DNA from: Paralithodes platypus
Lineage: Eukaryota; Arthropoda; Malacostraca; Decapoda; Lithodidae
Reading direction: 5' to 3'
DNA length: 64,000 nt
Assembly (NCBI GenBank): GCA_032716605.1
Contig: CM064485.1
Span: 31,794,762-31,858,761, forward strand
Shown: positions 1-9,100 of the stretch, one piece after another
How positions within the stretch are numbered: the first letter of the stretch is position 1
Layout of the letters: each line of letters starts with the position of its first letter
Translations under genes and position numbers: made by a program
Notes under the pieces: generated by a model
Told to the model about the DNA's origin: nothing
Seen by the model: only the letters and a program-made list of their open reading frames with translations
The model's database searches: none

Positions 1-578
1 CTCTGCATCCCAGGTTTCAACACATGCGAGTCAGGGTCCTTTTCATCCAGAATTGCTGCATGTTGGGCCGAATACCGTATCCTCATCAAGTGGTGGAGAC
101 AGCAATGGTCGAGGATGACTGACTCAACTCTCTTAGGGTGCAGAGGGATGATTGTCAGGAGACATCGAAATCTGAAAGGAGAAATATAGAACAGGGGATA
201 TTAAACATATGAAAGTATACCCCCTCAAAGGAGGAGCCATATGAAATAGATAAACACAGACATAAATATGAACAGTTAAATAAATGAAGATACTAATAAT
301 ATAAGTAAACAAAACATAATTATTATGAGGTAAGATGGTATAATCGAAATGCAAACAAACTCAACAACAAATATTGCAAACATGACATGAAAAATGGAAT
401 AAGGTGAAATAAAGAGGTTCGATAGATAATTGTGGATATAGCTCTGAATAATATTATATACATATACAGGTATACATGAGACTTCTCTAAAAATTATGTA
501 TTATAACTTTGAAGGTTAAACACAAACATTATGTCAGGCAAGCCATACATACACAACAAAATAATGTATTAAATATCT
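1..578. other. AT-rich intergenic DNA, nothing recognised
   Basis: No ORF of convincing length, RNA gene or repeat family is recognisable here. The stretch is A/T-rich and leads into the decayed 3' end of the Harbinger transposase on the minus strand. Confidence 0.5.
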
Positions 579-1312
579 ACTAGCCATGATGCCAAATGCA
601 TTCTACACCAACTGCCATGCCCTGGATAACCTGTAGTTGTAGATTCATTCTTTTCTGCTCATGCTGCGATGTGGTTAGGGATTCATCATCCAGGTCCTCA
701 TCGGTGAGACATCATATCCAATAAGGTAGTAGGGGACTTATTCATCGTCGTCAGGAAGAGGCTCTGGTGGTTGCCGGCCAATGCAGTTCTCCTCCAGCGC
801 TTTTATTATAGCAGTTGGTGATAACGCCCCATCAACACTTGGGGCGACACCATTTGCATCTAGAAACTTGTAGTTTGCATCTACCAAGGTCACCAGAACA
901 ATGGTGTGGAAACCCCTGTAGTTGAAGTAGTGTGACCCACCTTTTGGGGGGCACCTTATGACCACATGCTTCCCGTCCAACAGACCAACAGCATGATGCA
1001 AATTCCAATTTTTCGAGAAGAGGTCAACAACTTCCTTATCAAGCGTTTTAGGGCAGGATAAAACTTCATTCACATATTCAGTAACAATGGCTTCACAGGG
1101 TTCGCGGATGATGAGGGATGTTGTGTTGCTGTCACTCTGAAGCCATACTGAATACTTTTGTAGCAGTCTCCTGTTGCCAATTAGCGTAGTGTTATTGCCA
1201 GCATCAACCCAGATGGAAATGATTTCCTCCAAGATGTGTCCTACTTTTCTGAGGCCCAACTTGCTCCTGAAGATCCTTAAACATGTCCATGTCAAGATGC
1301 AGGAAATTCCTG
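579..1312 (-). pseudogene. PIF/Harbinger-type DDE transposase remnant (HARBI1-like, DDE_Tnp_4)
   Basis: Read on the minus strand, this encodes the catalytic part of a PIF/Harbinger transposase, a nuclear enzyme that cuts and joins transposon ends. The first acid lies in a GLLDGKHV block, followed by GSHYFNYRG and then VDANYKF with the second acid. After the proline-rich block PPEPLPDDDE a stop interrupts the frame at about 738. Homology continues in the same frame (a YNYRLSRA block, then NAFGIMAS) through further stops down to about 579. The residue normally E before NAFG, the third catalytic acid, is a TAG stop. A TTTTAATTTCAG acceptor-like sequence just upstream (about 1312) suggests this is a last exon, and the N-terminal part (LDMDMFKDL) is in another frame. 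The copy is dead; the family call rests on several ordered motifs. Confidence 0.8.
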
Positions 1313-1703
1313 AAATTAAAATTAAAATACAAAAATTATATTTGGCCATAAGCACATTACAAATTATTTACATTAGTGTTGCCAGTAATCATCCTTCGTC
1401 GTGCCGCCGTTGTCCCTCATCGTAGGTTTGTTATCCTGAGTCGTGTACCGATTTTGACCATTAATATTTTGCTTTTGACCCGATCGTGGCCCATCGTCAT
1501 ACAGCTTGCCATCGTCGTAGGTACGTCGTTGATCGTCGTGGCACGCTGCAATCGTGGCCTTTTCGACCCCGAGGTATACTGATTTTCAGCTTTGGATTTG
1601 TTGTGGCAGTTGTTGTGAATTCGTGAAAGCCCCTTTAGGTTACTTACAATTGTGTATGCTTATTACGTATTTTGTTCTGTAGTTTTTCCAAAATACATCT
1701 TTG
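1313..1703. other. Intergenic, no feature recognised
   Basis: CG-containing sequence with repeated TCGTCGT-like words at 1390-1570. A 68-codon plus-strand ORF here shows no recognisable domain, and no element ends are visible. Confidence 0.4.
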
Positions 1704-1752
1704 GCCACCCCTTCGGGGATCACGCCGTCAGTCAAAGATAGATAGATAGAAT
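1704..1752 (+). mobile_element. RTE-like LINE 3'-end scrap with GATA tail
   Basis: A short plus-oriented copy of the same 3' terminus found at 1880 and 63069 (minus). It carries the GGCCACCCCTTCGGGG / GATCACGCCGTCAG block and then a (GATA)n tail. Only the last ~50 bp of the element is present, consistent with extreme 5' truncation. RTE-clade LINEs typically end in short tandem repeats rather than poly(A). Confidence 0.65.
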
Positions 1753-1879
1753 ATTTACGAATTCCTGCACGAAAACTCTTACAGACCGATTATATGCCCC
1801 ATAAACATTTGCAAGCTTCGAAAAAAAAAAAAAAAAAATCATAAATGCACTTATAATTCATTTCATATATACTAAATAC

Positions 1880-2488
1880 ATCTATCTATCTATCTATTGC
1901 CTGACGCCGTGATCTCCGAAGGGATGGCCACGAACGAACCGCCCCCATGCACCTCTGTACCCAGTCAGTCGATGCCCCTCCTTCCAACCAGCACCACCTT
2001 CATTCATATACTTCCTCACTCCATCCTTTCACCTCTCCCTCTCTGTCCTTCCACCTCGCTCTTGTACACCCTCTTAGTCATTCTCTCGCTTTCCATACAT
2101 TCCATATGGCCGAACCATCTCAAGTTGTTCCTTTTCACACTTTGCAGCACATCTACCTCCACACCACACCTCCTTCTTACTTCCTCATTCGTCTGTCTAT
2201 TCCTCCATGTAACTCCGCACGCACTTCTCAAGTAACTCATTTCCACCGCTCTCACTCTTGATCTGAGTCTCTTCCCGAACGTCCATGCTTCGCTTCCGCT
2301 TCCGTAAGTTAGTGTCGGGATTACCACACTGTCATGCAAGGACTTCTTCACTTCCATACTGACCACTCTATTTCTTGTTACTGCTTTCAACGTTCCTACA
2401 ACCCTCTTCCCCTGTTGCACTCTCTCCCGCACTTCTTCATCCATAGTCCCATCTTTACTCAACACACTGCCCAGATACTTATACAGCT
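1880..2488 (-). mobile_element. 5'-truncated RTE-like LINE, RT C-terminal region
   Basis: The minus strand encodes the last ~150 residues of a non-LTR reverse transcriptase. It reads KYLGSVLSKDG at the truncated start, then a LHDSVVIPTLTYGS block, SACGVTWRNRQTNEE and LRWFGHMECMESER. This is the conserved C-terminal region of RTE-like endonuclease/RT proteins. The 3' UTR ends in a tetranucleotide tail seen as (ATCT)n at 1880-1896. A close relative fills 63069-64000. The 5' truncation point at about 2488 abuts a 12-bp hairpin. The fragment lacks the endonuclease and RT palm, so it cannot act on its own. Confidence 0.8.
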
Positions 2489-2516
2489 AAACTAAAGGTA
2501 TACAACCTTTAGTTTA
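2488..2516. repeat. Perfect 12-bp hairpin at LINE 5' junction
   Basis: TAAACTAAAGGT and its exact reverse complement ACCTTTAGTTTA are separated by a 5-nt loop (ATACA). It sits exactly where LINE similarity ends, so it may be a small inversion made during truncated reverse transcription, or chance. Confidence 0.5.
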
Positions 2517-2990
2517 ACTGTGTTACTGTACTGTAGGTCGGTGTATTTAGCTATGTCTTTCTTACTCTGACGTGCTTATCTTTTTGTTCTTTATATTGTT
2601 TGCATAGTGATGATAATTTCTTTTTTTAATTTTGGTTTTAGATACTTAGGTTCTTGGTGTGCGTAATTCTTTTGATTTCGCTATTAGTTACTTATTTATA
2701 CAATAAGTTAATGTTAATTTTATTATTTTAAATATTGGATCCATTAGATGATTTAAATTGTATAGCTATTTTAATTTATTTTTAGGATCATGATGTTCGC
2801 CTGAAGATGATCGCTAGTGCAGACCGAAAATTTGTGAATAAAGATGGGGTTTCATGCGAGTTATTTCTCTTCTTTTCCTACTCATATGGAAGCTACGGTG
2901 CCCTAGTCCACCCACTGACGTCCTGATATATATATATATATATTTATAAATATATACAGTACACACATATATATATACATATATATATAT
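2517..2990. other. AT-rich spacer ending in TA microsatellite
   Basis: No gene is seen. At 2796-2840 there is a GCCTGAAGATGATCGC / GACCGAAA stretch that resembles the conserved end motif of Penelope-like elements, but too little is present for a call. A (TA)n-rich tract follows at 2929-2990. Confidence 0.4.
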
Positions 2991-3376
2991 CTATCTATCT
3001 ATCTATCTATTGCCGGACGCCTTACTCCCCTTACGAGGGTGGCCATACACAGAATGCCCCCAAGCGGACCTATTCCCTGTGAGAGGGACAACCCGAGCCA
3101 GTTTAGTGAAGGACTTACAGGATTGACCACTCAATTTAGGATCGGTCCGACTCTGAGGCCCTCTGTGTATCTTGTTAGCACTATTTTTCTACAGTGGTGT
3201 TCGGCTAATTCATCCACTAACCTGCCTTACCCTTAGGTAAGCAATACGGATTTGTATCAGGTTTACTCCCCTAAACAGGTTGCCAACCAAGGCTGACGAG
3301 TCCCATCCACCCGAATTTGTATAAGGTTGTCTCCCCTAGATGAGTTGCCGACCAAGGCTATCGAGTCCCACCCACC
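2991..3376 (-). mobile_element. LINE 3'-terminal fragment (RTE-like relative) with ATCT tail
   Basis: The plus strand reads (ATCT)n at 2991-3010, then TGCCGGACGCC and a GGGTGGCCA block, parallel to the RTE-like 3' ends at 1880 and 63069 but diverged. The distal part holds a direct duplication of a ~64-bp unit (3249-3312 and 3313-3376) containing TTGCCxACCAAGGCT and GAGTCCCA. No ORF is preserved. Minus orientation is inferred from tail position. Confidence 0.5.
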
Positions 3377-3379
3377 CAC

Positions 3380-3438
3380 GACATATATATATATTATACG
3401 GTATATATATATATATATATATATACATACAGCATATA
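3380..3438. repeat. (TA)n microsatellite
   Basis: TA-rich simple repeat with a few interruptions (ATACGG, ACATAC). Confidence 0.9.
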
Positions 3439-3874
3439 TAGAAGCCTATCCCCCCTTAAATGAACCTCCGAAATGTAAAAGGAGAAACAAATTATCCCGA
3501 AACAGCCTGGAAAATAGGGAGTATGTATGAGTATTAATGACTGCGACTGTACGACTGGTCAGAAGGGTGTGTAAGATAAACTGGCTGCCTGGCTTGACCG
3601 TCCATCTGTATTCATTACCAGGGTCGGAAATATCGGAAACCGGAGTCCAGCCCCCCGCCGGGAGTCCATAACCAGGGAATGTGTTCTGTGCCTCCTCTCT
3701 CCCGGGCTCTGGATGCGGCTGTTCCCTCGGCTGCCATGCTAACACTTTGAACTGTAGCACATTCTTCGACACTAAGATTACATGCCTTTTTCAAAATAGA
3801 CAATGTAGAATTATTGCTACGTGGAGGAAAAATATCACACGTGTATGTGTAGCGAACAATATATTTATTATGGT
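3439..3874. other. Unassigned sequence
   Basis: Contains an open minus-strand frame of 108 codons (3446-3772) with no recognisable domain. The GC-rich core near 3600-3720 looks unlike the AT-rich flanks and may be an old repeat, but no termini are visible. Confidence 0.3.
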
Positions 3875-3920
3875 ACCAACGTTTCGACATAATATCAACT
3901 TATGTCATCATCAGGGTCTA
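3875..3920. mobile_element. Penelope-like element terminal-repeat motif (possible remnant)
   Basis: ACCAACGTTTCGACAT followed by GTCATCATCAGGGTCTAC resembles the conserved 'GTTTCG...CATCAG' segment of Penelope-like element terminal repeats. No RT or GIY-YIG coding sequence is adjacent, so this is a tentative remnant call from a short motif. Confidence 0.3.
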
Positions 3921-3962
3921 CAATGAAAGAGAAAGAATACACGATACAAAACTAACATACAC

Positions 3963-4195
3963 ATTACTCTATGGGAGTTACACATAATAATGTACAATGT
4001 TTAAAGGGGCAGAATATACACATTATTCTATGGGAGTACTACATATGGGAGTACAATGTTTAAAGGGACAGTACATATGAAATATGTTATGGGAGTTACA
4101 CATTAATGTACAATGTTTAAAGGGACAGAACATGCAAATTAGTCTATGGGAGTTACACATATTACTGTAATTTTTGTTAAAGGGGCAGCAGATAT
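3963..4195. repeat. Degenerate ~60-bp tandem repeat, about 4 units
   Basis: Units share TATGGGAGTTACACAT, GTACAATGTTTAAAGGG and ACAGAA. They start near 3968, 4030, 4088 and 4143, with spacing of about 55-62 bp and noticeable divergence. Confidence 0.75.
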
Positions 4196-4611
4196 GGTAT
4201 TGTTAAGTTGGGGTTTAATTTTTTTAAAAGTATCCCTATATTTACATACATTGAATTCTATAGTAAATGTTATAATAATTTACTTTCTTACCTCGCCATT
4301 ATGTTTAAACTCGATTCATGTAGGAATTTTGCACATACATATTAGATATTTCATTAATTTAGAACTATGCGTGTTATTATTATTACTGTCGTACTCTTCA
4401 GTAGTTTCCTCTTTCCTTAAATTATAATAAATATCGTCAAATTTACTTATTTGTTAGTACTGTTTTAATGTATTTAACATTGCATTATATATTTATATTA
4501 AGCATTAACTATTTTCTTCTTTGTTTCAAGACATGAATATGACAATAGATTTCTCGAAACATCGTCAACCATGAGTTTCTCTGCATTCCTCCCTACGTTT
4601 GTCCTATTTCT
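4196..4611. other. AT-rich spacer, nothing recognised
   Basis: A 93-codon hydrophobic plus-strand ORF (4146-4427) has no start context or domain that supports a gene; it is typical of AT-rich DNA. Confidence 0.4.
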
Positions 4612-4633
4612 CGTTATATATATATATATATAT

Positions 4634-4897
4634 CCATGCTGAGAAGAATTTATTAAATTAAATGTTTCTAAGTGGTTTCTAATGTTCCTAGCAATAATTG
4701 ACTCTAGTAGCTTTCCTATGATTGATGTGAGACTAATGGGACGATAATTGGATGCTATTGATTTATCACCTTTTTTGAAGATCGGAACTACATTTGCAAT
4801 CTTCCAAACTTCTGGAACTAAACCGGTTTCTAATGACATGTTAAATAGAAATCTTAATGGGTAACTTGACTCATCTCTGCATTCTTTTAATACTCTA

Positions 4898-4902
<5 letters not shown>
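4634..4902 (-). pseudogene. LINE reverse transcriptase fragment (CR1/Jockey-like)
   Basis: The minus strand encodes ~90 residues of a non-LTR RT: RVLKECRDE, FNMSLETGLVPEVWKIA, VVPIFKKGDKS, SNYRPISLTS and INSSQHG. This is the segment before the catalytic YADD motif. Homology stops on both sides at (TA)n microsatellites (about 4612-4633 and 4899-4976), and the frame continues open through the TA tracts only because TA repeats encode Tyr-Ile. The palm catalytic residues and endonuclease are absent. Confidence 0.8.

Positions 4903-4976
<74 letters not shown>
4903..4976. repeat. (TA)n microsatellite
   Basis: About 37 uninterrupted TA repeats bordering the LINE fragment; a shorter (TA)n lies on its other side at about 4614-4633. 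Confidence 0.95.
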
Positions 4977-4978
<2 letters not shown>

Positions 4979-6599
4979 ATAGACGCAGTTACAATGGAAT
5001 ATTTCCATGTTTTATTCATGTGTAACATATTTGCATGAACAGAAATAAATCTTTTCCTGGTGGTGATTCATCACCTCTCTTTAGTGTTCATAATTACTCC
5101 TTTCTACAGTTGGACTGCTACTACACACGCAAACTGTGGAATTATGGAGCCATAAATGTTTGTAGTAATCATCAAGAAGGAACACATGTATATATTTTAT
5201 GGTATCCTCGTTGGTGTGGACACCATATACACTGTAGGCGACAGAAAATTATTTTAATCTATTTTGATTTTTTTTTTTAGAGGGATAGCGTTGGGTATGT
5301 TTAGCACATTTCCGTGTGAATGACCTACCTGTATGCACTGGACTTCGTTTTAAAAAAAATAAAATAGTTGCAAGTTAATAAATCTTTATGTGATGCTACA
5401 TTATGGAATAATATTTAAGAGAGAAAAACAAATAACAGTAAATTGTCACAGACGTCTTTTCCAATTCACTCTCTCTCTCTCTAGCGACATTCCAACATCC
5501 AGCAGAGTGCTAGTCTTTGGTTTTGGTTGATATCTGAAATCAATAGTTCGATGGAGGATTTGTACACTGGGTAAGCAAAGTTCACAATATGAATAACCAA
5601 AATAACAATTAGTGTCAAAATGTTCTATTTAAATTAAATTTGCAACTTGACAAGCCATTAACAATAGTAAAAATACAAATGGCTATCACTAACGATAGTG
5701 CTATCGGGTAGGTAGGCTACCTGTAAGCATAGCATGCTTCAAGTCACCTCTAACAATTACTACCCTACAAATAACCTACATATATTGTACTAATAAACTA
5801 AGGAAATCGCAAAAGCGAGCAATTGATACTATCGACAATGAATAGATACAATACAATAAAGAAAAAATATTTAAACATATGAAGAAGGCACAATAGATTT
5901 AAACAAAAGAGTACTCTTTTAACAAGAAAAATTAATTATAAACATTAATAATAACAATAGAAAAAGATAAACATTAATACATACAGACAAAAAGTAAGCA
6001 GAAGTTATAATATAAACTTCAAGTTAATAATGCTTGATTAAAATTATTAATATCAGATTTTAAAATACCGTCACAATAATTGACCTTAAAAACATTAAAT
6101 TTATGCAACAATTTACTTGCAACAAAACCTCTGTCTACTCAGAGTCTGTATAATAACCTAGCTCTATTAAAAGTCTTCTACTCTGGAACAAATTTTACAA
6201 AATCTTATTAGCTGGGAATAAAAACAATTATAAGTTATTTTACTATCGATATTACTATTAGGGAAAGGAAAGTTTATTACGTTAAAATTAATATCGTCAA
6301 CTTTGTGGTATATTTTAAGTGTGCACTGTTCATTAACAATCTGTATATTTATATCAAGATTTTTTTCTTTCAAATTCATAATTTACGTTACAATATGTGA
6401 GGGGGATGGAATTTGAATACATTTACAGAATCAACGGACCCATCTTGGTAGATACTACTTTAATACTCGGTGTAAAGATAATGGCACAGCTAAAGAAGGT
6501 CAGTGTCATTCCCAACTATTCAATCAAGACATTCTGCCTCAATATTGCATGAATAGATTTACAGCAATTTTACGTTAGCTAGTCACTAAATAAATCGAT

Positions 6600-6643
<44 letters not shown>

Positions 6644-7547
6644 AGAAATTAAGTTTTTGTTTAATTTAAATCCTGAACATACATCTTTCAAACCATATGT
6701 CCAGACATAAATAACTAATATCTAACTAATATCAAGTGGAGAGGCCACGATTGCTATCTTCAAATACGTTAGTGGTGATCCCATACTAATTTAGTCCCTT
6801 ATTTTGTGTTTCCAAATTTCATTCGTCGTGTCACTAATTTTCGAAGATTATTGCCATCTACAAAATACTGTGCACATTCTCAGGATCCATTATCATAAAG
6901 GATCCCAGCGACTATTTACTTGAAGGAAGACCCATTCTTACACATAGAGCTAATGGATACGCAGATAGTGTACATTGCTAAAGTATCACAGTGCTTCACT
7001 GCTATTATTATAAGCTGACAACTATTTGTAAAATATGTCAATTAATTTTTCGTCAGTTTATTCACTTGAAATTACCATAATGTTTTAACAACGTTGTTCA
7101 AGCAAGTATTTTAATTTAAATGACTTGTTGCAAAGATAGTGTTGTACTCGAGAATATCATGAACATCTTTTGCATCCAAATACATAAGTGTAATGAATAG
7201 CCTTGTTTTGATGAGAGAGAATCTGAATAGATTGTCAGTTGCTGCATTCTCTGATATATTGTTGCACAACTGGGTTAGACAACATACTAGTCCACATCTG
7301 TAATTCATCCATACCTCTCCCTCTTGTCAATACTACTGATATTTAAGGCCTCTGCTGCATATGAATTTGTTAGACCTGTCTAGTAACGCTATTTTTTTCC
7401 AAGTGCCTGGAATCCTTCTTAGCGATTGTTGATTGATGGTAAAATAGTGTTTCTTCAACTCTTGACATAAACTAGTTCTGGATGTATCATTTGTTCAAAT
7501 ATAGTGGTCAATATCTGCAATAATATGCAACATATTTACGAATACTC
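4977..7547. other. AT-rich intergenic DNA with one (TA)n tract
   Basis: No gene or recognisable element found. Small ORFs of 60-81 codons are scattered on both strands without domains. A (TA)n microsatellite lies at about 6602-6640. Confidence 0.45.
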
Positions 7548-8035
7548 TTAACACCTTACGAGCGGCCTATGCGGTTTATTTATGTGTACCGCCCAGCGGG
7601 GTGTTTTTAGCCAAAATAGGGCTGTTTACGTGATCATTTTCATGCCTAAATAAGACCCAGAACGTAAAACAAGTATCTATCCCTGAAAGGGCATAAACAG
7701 AGCTTTCGAATGACACCATAACGATCCTTGTATGATGGATAGTTTTCTTGCAATAACCGTGCAACGCGAGTGCAAAAAGCAGGTAATTCGGTACTTTCGG
7801 TACATAATTGAGTATGTAGCGAGTGAGAGAGGGAGGAGGGAGCTGAGATTTGTGTCAGTAGGTTCGCCGCGGTGGTCTGGAGCAGTCATACGCTCGCTAG
7901 TCTCCTGCCACCACTTGTCTCTCTCTCTCAGCCACATTACGTGCTGAAATTGCCACTCGAGTTATGTCGAGCGCCGCCACATAGTCCAGCTTTATTTAAC
8001 TCGACTTAAGTGGTGAGCCGCTTTTTAAGGGTTAA
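7548..8035 (+). mobile_element. piggyBac-like TTAA MITE, copy 1 (488 bp)
   Basis: Bounded by TTAA on both sides (7548-7551 and 8032-8035) with imperfect inverted termini: TTAACACCTTACGAGCGGC on the left, and reverse complement TTAACCCTTAAAAAGCGGC on the right. Two more copies occur at 16389-16875 (same orientation) and 22980-23467 (inverted), all 487-488 bp with TTAA at both ends. TTAA targets and CCCTT-type ends point to the piggyBac superfamily. No transposase is encoded, so it would be mobilised in trans. Short frames on both strands (62-86 codons) persist in the copies, but this follows from their nucleotide similarity. Confidence 0.85.
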
Positions 8036-8127
8036 AGGTAATACTGAACATTGATAATTATATCCCATAACCCATTTGTCTTAATTAGCATAGGAGGAGG
8101 GCAGTTTGAGATTATATATATATATAT

Positions 8128-8448
8128 ATTTAATAGTGGCCCCTTCATCATTGACGATGTTGCCTATTAGTATTATAGTCTCCATTTAACACCCGCGTCA
8201 GCCGTTTGAACCAACCGCCGCGGGGAAGAAAAAGAGTCATCTTCATAAGTGCAACGCTACTTCTCTTATGGTGGTGTCGTCACAGATCGGGTACCCACTA
8301 CGAAAAAACTTTCGTAAAAAATAAGAGAATAAAAAAAGGGAAAAAATGTAACACTTAAATACTGTTATCAACAAGCTTCCCTCATTCGGTGGATTTTCTC
8401 GTGTTGTGGCTTCTTACCACCTCTCGCCAAGCGCACAATTCGTCCTTC
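8128..8448 (+). repeat. DIRS left inverted terminal repeat
   Basis: Starts ATTTAATAGTGGCCCC next to a (TA)n tract. Its reverse complement recurs at 15303-15622 with a few substitutions and a 3-bp indel. It holds an A/T-rich TAAGAGAATAAAAAAAGGG segment. Confidence 0.88.
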
Positions 8449-8699
8449 TCTTCCCCGCGGGCCAACCGTCAACACTATTGCCCCCGAGCTCCTGCTTCAT
8501 TCGACGTTCGCTCTCCTCTAGTGAGTCCTTACTCATTTGTATACATCTGGGGGTTAGTGAGCAAGGGTTTAGATTAGCTAGCACGGGTTGTGTATTGTTG
8601 GCCAGCAAGAAGTGTTAAATTAGGGTACTTTCAGGCGCTTACTTGTTGTGTTCATTCTTGTTGCTACACACGTGGTATTCAATGTTGCTATGCGCCTTA

Positions 8700-9100
8700 G
8701 TTTTTGCTTTTCCTTTAGTTAGGGGGCTCTTTTATTCATCGCTAGCTGTTCCTTAGTCCAGCTGTGGGTCTTGGGACCCCGTCTTTGTATTTTTTAGCAG
8801 ACGCGCCAGGTTAAGGTTGTCACACGTGGTTGTGGGACCTTCTGGCATCCATGCCTGCTGGGGAGTCCCGTTTGGGGGCTTTCCCTGAGCCTTTTGTTAG
8901 TTTTTTGCGTTTCCTTTAGTTAGGAGGCTTTTTATTCATCGCTAGCTGTTCCTTAGTCCAGCTTTGGGTCTTCGGACCCCGTCTTGTCTTTTTAGCAGAC
9001 GCGCCAGGTTAAGGTTGTCACACGTGGTTATGGGACCTTCTGGCGTCCGTGTCTGCTGGGAGGTCCCGTTTGGGGGCTTTCTCTGAACCTTTTGCTCTGT
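8700..9100 (+). repeat. 200-bp tandem duplication inside the DIRS element
   Basis: Two adjacent copies with a 200-bp period. GCTAGCTGTTCCTTAGTCCA starts at 8741 and again at 8941, and CAGACGCGCCAGGTTAAGG recurs likewise. The copies differ at scattered sites. It lies just downstream of the left terminal repeat, where a leader or 5' UTR would be. Confidence 0.85.

Noticed and set aside
3446..3772. 108-codon minus ORF as a host exon
   Set aside because: No domain, no splice context and abrupt composition change; left unassigned.
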